Shown in pieces: positions 1 to 6,865 of a stretch of 64,000 nt of DNA. Both the position numbers and the translations under genes were made by a program. Source of the stretch: Bryobacterales bacterium (GTDB lineage Bacteria > Acidobacteriota > Terriglobia > Bryobacterales > Bryobacteraceae); NCBI GenBank assembly GCA_016721425.1, contig JADKID010000043.1, forward strand, positions 62,001-126,000, in the 5' to 3' direction. The notes under the pieces were generated by a model. The model searched no databases, had not been told where the DNA came from, and saw only the letters and a list, made by a program, of their open reading frames with translations. Position 1 is the first letter of the stretch; the number at the start of each line of letters is the position of its first letter.

Positions 1-218
1 ATCAGCGGCAGATTCAGGCGGTCGCAGATCTCGGGGGCGAGGGCGAGGCAGACAAGGCCGCGGCCGTGGACGGCCATGAAGTTGATGGCCTCGGGCGTGC
101 AGAATTCGGCGGCGATGGTGAGGTCGCCTTCGTTTTCGCGGTCTTCGTCATCGACGACGACGAGCATCTCTCCGCGCCGGAAGGCGTCCAGGGCTTCCGG
201 GATGGTGGCAAATGGCAT
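1..218 (-). CDS. ribB: 3,4-dihydroxy-2-butanone 4-phosphate synthase (RibB or RibBA), N-terminal part
   Basis: Partial gene running off the left edge; only the first ~72 residues are visible. Starting at the ATG at 218, the translation contains RRGEMLVVVDDEDRENEGDL followed by a segment ending in MAVHGRGLVCLAL. These are the acidic metal/substrate loop and the following strand of DHBP synthase, which converts ribulose 5-phosphate to formate and the 4-carbon riboflavin precursor. The C-terminus is outside the window, so a single-domain RibB cannot be told from a RibBA fusion. It lies 93 bp downstream of ahcY on the same strand. That gap is too short for a full FMN riboswitch and I see no RFN motif in it. 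Confidence 0.9.
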   Translation of the reverse strand, partial: MPFATIPEALDAFRRGEMLVVVDDEDRENEGDLTIAAEFCTPEAINFMAVHGRGLVCLALAPEICDRLNLPL

Positions 219-253
219 AGGGGTCCTGATTTGATTATGCGGGGGGACGGGCG

Positions 254-295
254 GGCGAGACCAGGGGGTCTCGCCGCGGGCGGGGGCGCCCGCCC
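254..295. repeat. Two tandem GC-rich hairpins between ahcY and ribB
   Basis: Two perfect inverted repeats lie side by side. GGCGAGAC (254-261) pairs with GTCTCGCC (268-275), and GGGCGGG (278-284) pairs with CCCGCCC (289-295) across a 4-nt loop. They sit just past the ahcY stop on the minus strand. No T-tract follows, so a classical intrinsic terminator is not supported. They could act as an mRNA 3' end stabiliser or a factor-dependent stop between ahcY and ribB. Confidence 0.5.
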
Positions 296-311
296 CCCCG
301 AAGAGGGCGGT

Positions 312-1741
312 CTAGTAGCGGTAGTGCTCGGGCTTGTAGGGGCCTTCCACCGGCACGCCGAGGTATTCGGCCTGCTTCTCGGAGAGCACTGTGAGCTTGA
401 CACCGATCTTTTCGAGGTGGAGGCGGGCCACTTCCTCGTCGAGCTTCTTGGGGAGGGTGTAGACGTTCACCGCGTACACGTCCTTGTTCTTCCAGAGGTC
501 GAGCTGGGCGAGGGTCTGGTTGGCGAAGCTGTTGCTCATGACGAAGCTGGGGTGGCCGGTGGCGCAGCCCAGATTGACGAGGCGGCCTTCGGCCAGCATG
601 AAGATGGCGTGGCCATCGGGGAAGGTGTACTGATCCACCTGGGGCTTGATGTTGAGCTTGACCACGCCGGGGGCGGTGTTGAGGCGCTCCACCTGGATCT
701 CGTTATCGAAGTGGCCGATGTTGCAGACGATGGCCTGATCCTTCATCTTCGCCATGTGCTCGAAGGTGATGATGTCGCAGTTGCCGGTGGTGGTGACGTA
801 GATGTCGCCGCGGCCGAGGGTGTCCTCAATCGTGGTGACTTCGTAGCCTTCCATGGCGGCCTGGAGCGCGTTGATGGGGTCGATTTCCGTGACGATCACG
901 CGGGCGCCGAAGCCGCGCAGGGAGTGGGCCGAGCCCTTGCCGACGTCGCCGTAGCCGCAGATGACGGCGACCTTGCCGGCCACCATGACGTCCGTGGCGC
1001 GCTTGATGCCGTCAGAGAGCGACTCGCGGCAGCCATAGAGGTTATCGAACTTGGACTTCGTGACGGAGTCGTTCACATTGATGGCAGGGACGAGGAGCTT
1101 GCCCATCTGCTGCATCTTATAGAGGCGGTGAACGCCGGTGGTGGTCTCTTCGGAGACGCCCTTCCATTCGGCGACGATGTCGTGCCAGCGGCGCGGGTGG
1201 GTGGCGTGGACGTCCTTCAGGAGGTTCTTGATGACCTGCTCTTCGTGGGTCTCGGAGGGGGTGTTGACCCAATCGGATCCCTCTTCGAGCTCGTAGCCCT
1301 TGTGGAGGAGGAGCGTGACGTCGCCGCCGTCATCGACGACGAGCTGCGGGCCCTTGCCCTCGGGGTGGATGACGGCCTGGTAGGTGCACCACCAGTATTC
1401 TTCGAGCGACTCGCCCTTCCAGGCGTAGACGGGGACCTTGGCGGCGGCGATGGCGGCGGCGGCGTGGTCCTGGGTGGAGAAGATGTTGCAGCTCGCCCAG
1501 CGAACCTGGCGCCGAACTCGACGAGCGTCTCGATGAGCACGGCCGTCTGGATGGTCATGTGCAGCGAGCCGGTGATGCGCACACCGGCGAGGGGCTTGTC
1601 CACCGCGTATTTGCGGCGGATGGACATGAGGCCGGGCATTTCGGCTTCGGCGATGGTGATTTCTTTGCGGCCCCAATCGGCCAGGGACATGTCGGCGACC
1701 TTGAAATCAGTCGTCGTGGGATTCAACAGCTCGGTGCTCAT
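312..1741 (-). pseudogene. ahcY: S-adenosylhomocysteinase (AhcY), reading frame broken by one missing base
   Basis: Hydrolyses S-adenosylhomocysteine to homocysteine and adenosine with bound NAD, in the cytoplasm. The N-terminal frame starts at 1741 (MSTELLNPTTTDFKVADMSL) and holds through LVEFGA. From about position 1507 the homology continues in another frame with VRWASCNIFSTQDHAAAAIA, the NAD loop CGYGDVGKG and the family-typical C-terminus HYRY. On the coding strand the junction reads GCCAGGTTCGC; one extra G after GCC would give GCC GAG GTT CGC and restore the family-typical 'GAEVRWASC'. Repaired, the protein would be 476 aa, normal for the family. Since the rest is intact and the enzyme is usually essential, a sequencing or assembly error is more likely than true decay. 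Divergent from the ArsR-methyltransferase gene. Confidence 0.9.
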
Positions 1742-1759
1742 GGTGTGCGCTCCTCAGAA

Positions 1760-1791
1760 TTGATATCGACAAATCGCGATACGTTGATATC
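1760..1791. promoter_or_regulatory. Candidate operator: duplicated TTGATATC boxes between ahcY and its ArsR-like regulator
   Basis: The 67-bp divergent intergenic region contains TTGATATC at 1760-1767 and again at 1784-1791, spaced 24 bp start to start. Each box includes the self-complementary GATATC. Between them is ATCGCGAT (1773-1780), and TATCG (1764-1768) forms an inverted repeat with CGATA (1777-1781). ArsR-type dimers bind AT-rich inverted repeats, and SahR-type regulators control ahcY-like genes. Autoregulation plus ahcY control by the adjacent regulator is therefore the simplest reading; the exact operator is inferred. Confidence 0.5.
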
Positions 1792-1808
1792 ATGGCAGAT
1801 GTAGTCCC

Positions 1809-2792
1809 ATGACGTCAATACTCAAAACTTTTCGCATGCTGGCAGACGCCAACCGGGTGCGTGTGTTGCTGCTACTGGCCCAGGAAGAGCTCTCCGTGGC
1901 GGAGTTGCAGGAGATCTGTTCGATGGGGCAGAGCACCATTTCGACGCACCTATCCCAATTGAAGCAGGCTGGACTGGTGGAGGACCGGCGGACGGGGAAG
2001 AACGTGCTGTACCGGATGAAGGTCGGGTTGGGGGATGGGCTGTTGAGCCTGCTGGGCGAGGCGGCAGTGGAGATCCCGGAGGCGGCCGGGGACGGGGAAG
2101 CGCTGCGGCTGACCCTGGACAAGCGGCGGGACCGGATGCGGTCTTATTTCGACGAGATGGCCGGGAAATTCGGGCGGCACTATGTTCCGGGGCGGTCCTG
2201 GAAGGGGCTGGCCGAGATGCTGTTGAAGCTGATGCCGCCGATGGTGATTGCGGATCTGGGAGCGGGCGAGGGGACGTTCTCGCAACTGTTGGCGCAGCGG
2301 GCGGAGCGGGTGATCGCGGTAGACAACTCCGAGAAGATGGTGGAGTTTGGGGCGGACTTGGCGCGGCGGAACGGGGTGACGAATCTGGAGTACCGGCGCG
2401 GGGATCTGGAGGCGCTGCCGATTGAAACGGAGACGGTGGATCTGGCGTTTCTCTCGCAATCCCTGCATCATGCCGCGCATCCGAAACGGGCCATTGCGGA
2501 GGCGTACCGGATCTTGAAGCCGGGGGGGCGGATCGCGGTGCTGGATCTGGTGAAGCACCATTTTGAGGAGGCTCGGGAGATGTACGCGGATCTGTGGCTG
2601 GGATTTGCCGAGGTGGAGTTGGTGGGGTATCTGCGGCAGGCGGGGTTTGTGGAAGTGGAGTCGGCGCTGGTGCACAAGGAGGAGCAGGCTCCGTATTTTG
2701 AGACGGTGCTGGTGTTGGGGGAAGGGGTAGGACGCTATCTGAGCGGGCCACTGGCCGGCATTCCGAGGATTGTCTACGAGAACGACGGTTAG
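1809..2792 (+). CDS. ArsR-family regulator fused to a SAM-dependent methyltransferase-like domain (SahR-like)
   Basis: 327 aa. Residues ~1-85 form an ArsR winged helix (LADANRVRVLLLLAQEELSV, then GQSTISTHLSQLKQAGLVE as recognition helix). Residues ~140-300 form a class I methyltransferase fold with motif I ADLGAGEGTF at ~148, the acidic IAVDNS strand and LKPGGRIAVLDL. I see no cysteine metal site of the ArsR alpha3N/alpha5 type. This two-domain layout next to ahcY matches SahR regulators, in which the methyltransferase-like domain senses S-adenosylhomocysteine. Here it is divergent from ahcY with candidate operator boxes between them. Sensing rather than catalysis is inferred from that context. 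The ATG at 1809 has no clear ribosome binding site. Confidence 0.85.
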   Translation: MTSILKTFRMLADANRVRVLLLLAQEELSVAELQEICSMGQSTISTHLSQLKQAGLVEDRRTGKNVLYRMKVGLGDGLLSLLGEAAVEIPEAAGDGEALRLTLDKRRDRMRSYFDEMAGKFGRHYVPGRSWKGLAEMLLKLMPPMVIADLGAGEGTFSQLLAQRAERVIAVDNSEKMVEFGADLARRNGVTNLEYRRGDLEALPIETETVDLAFLSQSLHHAAHPKRAIAEAYRILKPGGRIAVLDLVKHHFEEAREMYADLWLGFAEVELVGYLRQAGFVEVESALVHKEEQAPYFETVLVLGEGVGRYLSGPLAGIPRIVYENDG

Positions 2793-3008
2793 CGACCACA
2801 ATCGTGCAGGCACGCTCCCTGAGCCCCGCGATTCATCGCACACGACTGGATGGCAACATCCGCGTTGGCGACAAACCTCCCCGAACGGTCACTTTCCGGG
2901 CGGGACATATCGGGTCGGATCGAATCCACTCGCAACAGGAAGTCTTCGGTGCAGGCAATTGTGCGATATTGAATCTGCAAAGTGGTTTCACTCCGGATAA
3001 CTCACCTT

Positions 3009-3413
3009 GAGCATGGCTGGGTCGATATTTCACTATCGAACGGCAGCATCAGCGTTCCTGTAACTGGGTCGCATCAGCGATGCACTCGGTGACCTGGTTC
3101 GAGCAACACTTCGAGTCGCTCAAGGAGATTTCCAGGCAGAGTTCTCTTGGCTGTCCGAACCAGGCGAGTATCGTTGGTTGCTAGGAGCGTGCCCGCCGGA
3201 CTGAACCTCACGGTATCGGAATTCGGCGAATGGCATCCTCGACAGCCGGATGAGCAAGAGCGAGCAATCTTCTTCTTCGAAGGAAGTCTGCAAAGGTGGG
3301 TACGGCAGCTCCTCAGCGAGTTCCAGCGGCTGCTCGACGAGTTTGGCGAGGATGGCTATCAGGAGCGCTGGTCGCAGTCGTTGTCGTTCCGGGCGCAGAA
3401 CTGCATGAATTGA
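3009..3413 (+). pseudogene. Remnant of a small acidic protein, two frame changes
   Basis: Three consecutive segments read as one protein only if the frame shifts twice. The first is EHGWVDISLSNGSISVPVT (3009-3065). The second, from 3070, runs ISDALGDLVRATLRVAQGDF to EPGEYRWLL. The third, from ~3195, runs AGLNLTVSEFGEWHPRQPDE to EDGYQERWSQSLSFRAQNCMN, stop at 3413. The two shifts compensate, so the ends share a frame while the middle hits a stop at 3090. Repaired length is ~134 aa. The overall pattern (ISDALGDL, PGEYRW, a buried WVRQLLSEFQRLLDEFGEDGY helix) resembles uncharacterised small cytoplasmic proteins. I cannot name a family. Confidence 0.5.
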
Positions 3414-3756
3414 GGCTGTGGCTGCCGGCCCGTTCTTGAAGGGAAGATTGCGCCCCATGGTTCGGGGCCCTTCAGAACGCGGAACGGCGCTGCCGGAATG
3501 TGGCCCCGCTCTAGCGCTCCTTGGGTTGATCGCGGATGGATCACGCACCATTCGGAAGTTGGTCAAATCCACGTATTCTGTTCCTTGGCTGTGGCGATTC
3601 TGGCCGAAAAGCAGCATTGTCGTAGATTGGCCAGCAACGAACTGAGAAGAGCCATCTACCAAACCCAGCGATCATTCACACATTCTGACCAAACCGTTAA
3701 CGGGGGTAGGTTGTCCGCGATGTTCATTCTGGGGTTGCTAGAATCGAGGTGATTCA

Positions 3757-4124
3757 ATGTCGAAGCCTTGGTGGTTGCTGACTTTCGCCTGTGGCATATG
3801 CCTGTATCTCGTGGCGCGAACCGCACTTGCGATTGTCCTTCTCGTCGCAAGTATCTTCGTCAGCGTTGAAACATGCAGTGTCTCTGGCGAAGCATCCGCC
3901 ATCAGGAGCATCATTCAACTGTTCCCCTCGCTGGCGGGTTATGTGGTGCACTCGGTCTGTGTTTCATTTCGAGGGCCGTCGAACAGGTGTTTCCGGGTGC
4001 CTGGAGAGACTGGTATGTTGCCGTGCCATTTGTACTCGACATTGGAACTCCCATCCTGGTCATTTCGGTTGTCGCTGTCCTAGTCTCCCCACTCCGGCCC
4101 AAATCCGGGCGTCCAATCCCATGA
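3757..4124 (+). pseudogene. Possible small membrane protein, frameshifted
   Basis: The ATG at 3757 follows a strong ribosome binding site (GAGGTGA, 3748-3754). The first frame gives MSKPWWLLTFACGICLYLVA and a second hydrophobic run ALAIVLLVASIFV. Around 3920 the protein-like reading moves to another frame (GALGLCFISRAVEQVFPGAW, then VPFVLDIGTPILVISVVAVL) and stops at 4124. Together this would be ~122 aa with three or four membrane segments. The good ribosome binding site argues the gene was real; the frame change argues it is broken or that the sequence has an indel error. No function is recognisable. Confidence 0.4.
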
Positions 4125-4206
4125 AGCAGCGTTATGGCGTTGAAGCAGCATTCCGGAAACAACGAGCCGCGCTCCAATGCCAGTCAGCCAACACCATCAG
4201 GCTATT

Positions 4207-4622
4207 TCATGCGGCAGACTTCGGCGCACCGTTGATATGAGTCAGGAAAATTGGCAATACTACAGTTCCCCAGCGTTTCTCAGCCGTCAAAACCCAAGCC
4301 CTGGCTCAGTGTACTTAGGTTGCCTTCCACCCGCCTCAGAGTCTGCGCGTCGGATGTAATCTGGAGCAAACGATTCCGGGACCCACAACCCGTCGAAACT
4401 CATCCTTCCGTACGCCCAGCTCCATTTCCCAGGCCAGTATGAATAGCACCCGACGAGCCCGAACATCAAGACCAGAAGGGCCGACAACAACCCACTCCTC
4501 ACATTTTCTCGGGAGTCGTCAGTTGGTTTCGAACGCCCAGGTGCAACCGACGATTGATTCAGGTTCTGATGCATCTCTTCGCGCATTCCTGCGGGGACCA
4601 CGTGCGCCGAGGATCGCGCCAT
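4207..4622 (-). pseudogene. Possible small membrane protein remnant, frameshifted near 4295
   Basis: On the minus strand a hydrophobic helix (GLLSALLVLMFGLVGCYSYW) is followed by SFDGLWVPESFAPDYIRRAD and then KYTEPGL. That frame stops at 4287. Moving to a neighbouring frame at that point gives AWVLTAEKRWGTVVLPIFLT and HINGAPKSAA before a stop at 4207-4209. The continuous protein character across the shift suggests one gene with an indel. The true N-terminus is uncertain; 4622 is only the farthest start. Function unknown. Confidence 0.35.
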
Positions 4623-4820
4623 CAGGATGGTGTCCTTCGCGCTTGTGGAACCCCATTACATCACGATGCGGAGGTGCGTTCACAAGTTCTGCTTGGAAAG
4701 TGGGCTTGTCTTCCATTGGGCCGGCCACGGCGATCCAACCGGCCCGGGGAAAGATAAGCAGCGTTCCCGGAAACCATCTTAAAGCGAACTGCCTCGACTG
4801 TCCGGCGAGAAGGCGATGGT

Positions 4821-4861
4821 CGCGCGACGCCGCAAGTGTATCCCTACGCAGGCGTCGCGCG
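4821..4861. repeat. Perfect 11-bp inverted repeat over the 3' end of the Lrp gene
   Basis: CGCGCGACGCC (4821-4831) is exactly complementary to GGCGTCGCGCG (4851-4861), with a 19-nt loop. The right arm lies inside the last codons of the Lrp/AsnC gene and the left arm just past its stop. It is a plausible transcript-end hairpin for that minus-strand gene. No U-tract follows, so intrinsic termination is not shown. Confidence 0.55.
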
Positions 4862-5317
4862 CGGCTCGGCGACGATACTGCGCTCCACCGGGGACGAGAG
4901 GATCAAACTGGTCGAGGTCATGCCAAAGGCGGTGAGGCGGTCGATCAGCTTCTCAAGAGCGGCGATGGACGTAGCTTCGACCTTGAGAATGAAGGCGTGG
5001 TCGCCGGTGCAGCGGTGGCACTCCATGATCTCGGGCATCTCGGCGGCAGTCGCGGCCAGGCGCTTGGCGGTGCGCTCGTCGCCGGCCACGGTGATGCGGA
5101 CGAAAGCGGCGACGGGGTAGCCCGCGAGTCGCGCCGTGACGGCGGCGTGATAGCCGGTGATGATGCCGGCCTCTTCCAGGCGGACGACGCGCTGCTTGAC
5201 GGCGGGCGTGGAGAGGCCGACACGGCGGCCAAGTTGGGTGTAGGACAGGCGGGCGTCGCGCTGGAGCTCGGTGAGGATCTTCCAATCGATCTGATCGAGG
5301 CCAGATTGTAAGGTCAT
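4844..5317 (-). CDS. Lrp/AsnC-family transcriptional regulator
   Basis: 157 aa from the ATG at 5317, chosen because the family N-terminus (LDQIDWKILTELQRDARLSY) begins just after it; the upstream extension to 5365 has no family character. Residues ~8-60 are the HTH (LGRRVGLSTPAVKQRVVRLE) and ~70-150 the RAM/AsnC ligand domain (GYPVAAFVRITV, ECHRCTGDHAFILKVE, SLILSSPVERSIV). Such proteins form octamers and respond to amino acids. It is divergent from tyrosine phenol-lyase with 98 bp between start codons, so it is probably the local regulator of that enzyme with tyrosine or another aromatic amino acid as effector. The effector is inferred, not seen. Confidence 0.9.
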   Translation of the reverse strand: MTLQSGLDQIDWKILTELQRDARLSYTQLGRRVGLSTPAVKQRVVRLEEAGIITGYHAAVTARLAGYPVAAFVRITVAGDERTAKRLAATAAEMPEIMECHRCTGDHAFILKVEATSIAALEKLIDRLTAFGMTSTSLILSSPVERSIVAEPRATPA

Positions 5318-5392
5318 AGCGGCTTGGCGGTTTCCGAACGGTAAGTTTGGCGGGGCAAAGACCATCGTATCTGCATTTCTTTGGGTTGTGGC

Positions 5393-5410
5393 ATTCCCTA
5401 CGATGGGAAT
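5393..5410. promoter_or_regulatory. Inverted repeat just upstream of tyrosine phenol-lyase
   Basis: ATTCCC (5393-5398) and GGGAAT (5405-5410) form a perfect 6-bp inverted repeat with a 6-nt spacer, ending 5 bp before the start codon at 5416. Its position in the lrp-tpl divergent region makes it a candidate Lrp-type operator, or a hairpin that masks the ribosome binding region. No experimental motif is implied. Confidence 0.35.
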
Positions 5411-5415
5411 CAGCC

Positions 5416-6792
5416 ATGCTACAAAAGCGCAGTTGGGCCGAACCGTTCCGTATCAAGATGGTCGAATCCGTGCGGATGACCTCTCCCGAGGAGCGCCTGC
5501 GGGCGATGGAGGAGGCGGGGTACAACACGTTTCTCCTGCGGTCGCGGGACGTTTATATCGATCTGCTGACGGACTCCGGGACGTCGGCGATGAGCGACCG
5601 GCAGTGGGCCGCCATGATGCTGGGCGACGAGGCTTATGCGGGGAGCGAGAGCTTCTACCGCATGGAAGAGGCCGTGCAGCGGCGCTATGGATACAAGCAC
5701 GTCATTCCGACGCATCAAGGGCGCGGGGCGGAGCACATCATCTCGAAGCTGTTGATCCGGCCGGGCGATGTGGTGCCGGGCAATATGTACTTCACCACGA
5801 CGCGGCTGCATCAGGAGCTGGCCGGCGCGCGGTTTGTCGATGTGATCATCGGCGAGGCGCATGACCCGGCGAGCCTGCATCCGTTCAAGGGCGATGTGGA
5901 TCTGGCGAAGCTGGAGCAGGTGCTGGTGGAGAATCCGGGGAAGGTCCCGTACGTCTCGGTAGCCGCCACGGTGAACATGGCCGGCGGGCAGCCGATCTCG
6001 ATGGCGAACATGCGGGCGGTACGGGAGTTGACGTCGCGGCATGGCGTTCGAGTGATTCTGGATGCGACACGCATTGCGGAGAACGCGTTCTTCATTCAGG
6101 AGCGGGAGGCGGGCTACGAGGGCCGGCCGATCGCCGAGATCGTTCTGGAGATGTGCAACCTGACGGACGGCTGCACGATGAGCGCGAAGAAAGACCCGCT
6201 GGCCAACATCGGCGGGTTCCTGGCGCTGAACGACCGCGAACTGACGGAGTTGGCGCAGAATCTTCTCGTGATCTACGAGGGGCTGCACACCTATGGCGGC
6301 ATGTCGGGCCGCGATATGGAGGCGGTTGCCGTGGGCATCGATGAGTCTTTGCAGGACGACCACATCCGCGCGCGGGTCGGGCAGGTGCGCTATCTGGGCG
6401 AGAAGATGCTGGGGTGGGGCATCCCGCTGGTGCAGCCGATTGGCGGGCACGGAATCTTCCTGGATGCGAAGGCGTTTCTGCCTCATGTGCCGCAGGCGCA
6501 GTATCCGGCCCAGGCCTTGGCGGCGGCGCTCTATCTGGATTCGGGAATTCGCAGCATGGAGCGCGGCGTGGTGTCGGCGGGGCGCGATCCGGAGACGGGG
6601 CTGGACCGCATGCCGCGGCTGGAGTTGGTGCGGCTGACGATTCCGCGGCGCGTGTATACGCAGGCGCACATGGACGTCACGGCGGAGACCGCGCTGGCTG
6701 TGTTTGAGGGGCGGGAGCAGATCCGCGGGCTGCGGATGACTTACGAGCCGAAGCATCTGCGGTTTTTCCAGGCGCGCTTTGAGCCGGTGTAG
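5416..6792 (+). CDS. tpl: Tyrosine phenol-lyase (beta-tyrosinase), PLP enzyme
   Basis: 458 aa, full family length. Cleaves L-tyrosine to phenol, pyruvate and ammonia. The N-terminus AEPFRIKMVESVRM, the stretch YIDLLTDSGTSAMSDRQWAA and the PLP-lysine motif TDGCTMSAKKDPLANIGGF (Schiff-base Lys about residue 259) are all present. Tyrosine phenol-lyase is favoured over tryptophanase because the substrate-arginine segment reads GIRSMERGVVSAGRDPETG, as in TPL, whereas E. coli TnaA has GVRGVEIGSFLLGRD at this place. The C-terminus (YEPKHLRFFQARFEPV) is complete. A TTG at 5347 would extend the protein, but 5416 gives the family N-terminus. No permease for tyrosine is adjacent; the divergent Lrp protein is the likely regulator. 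Confidence 0.9.
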   Translation: MLQKRSWAEPFRIKMVESVRMTSPEERLRAMEEAGYNTFLLRSRDVYIDLLTDSGTSAMSDRQWAAMMLGDEAYAGSESFYRMEEAVQRRYGYKHVIPTHQGRGAEHIISKLLIRPGDVVPGNMYFTTTRLHQELAGARFVDVIIGEAHDPASLHPFKGDVDLAKLEQVLVENPGKVPYVSVAATVNMAGGQPISMANMRAVRELTSRHGVRVILDATRIAENAFFIQEREAGYEGRPIAEIVLEMCNLTDGCTMSAKKDPLANIGGFLALNDRELTELAQNLLVIYEGLHTYGGMSGRDMEAVAVGIDESLQDDHIRARVGQVRYLGEKMLGWGIPLVQPIGGHGIFLDAKAFLPHVPQAQYPAQALAAALYLDSGIRSMERGVVSAGRDPETGLDRMPRLELVRLTIPRRVYTQAHMDVTAETALAVFEGREQIRGLRMTYEPKHLRFFQARFEPV

Positions 6793-6865
6793 GGGGCGTG
6801 GACCGCGCGGGCGGAGTCGGTGGCGGGGCCGGTGTGCGATGCTGCTATTTTAGAGAGACCGCACC

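Larger units (their letters stand above)
2793..4843. other. Gene-poor, lower-GC stretch with broken gene remnants
   Basis: About 2 kb with no intact recognisable gene, in a window otherwise packed with genes. Sampled lines (for example 3541-3600) are near 50% GC, visibly below the flanks. Three stretches still read like proteins but only after frame changes: 3009-3413 (+), 3757-4124 (+) and 4207-4622 (-); each is listed separately. The parts at 2793-3008, 3414-3756 and 4623-4843 hold only short overlapping ORFs on both strands that I cannot assign. One minus-strand piece around 4640-4770 (PMEDKPTFQAELVNAPPHRD) is protein-like but short. No transposase, inverted-repeat ends, integrase or tRNA was seen. 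Likely a decaying acquired segment. Confidence 0.6.

Noticed and set aside
220..311. FMN riboswitch before ribB
   Set aside because: Only 93 bp are available and the conserved RFN core is not present.
1495..1515. Programmed -1 frameshift in ahcY
   Set aside because: No X-XXY-YYZ slippery heptamer or downstream pseudoknot is apparent, and the family does not use frameshifting; a missing base is simpler.
66..1763. 565-aa open frame opposite ahcY
   Set aside because: It is the high-GC antisense shadow of ahcY: Gly/Val/Asp/Ala-rich with no family motif, while the opposite strand is a recognisable enzyme.
3120..3662. 180-aa minus-strand gene
   Set aside because: Its right part is antisense to a coherent plus-strand gene remnant, and the rest has no recognisable protein character.
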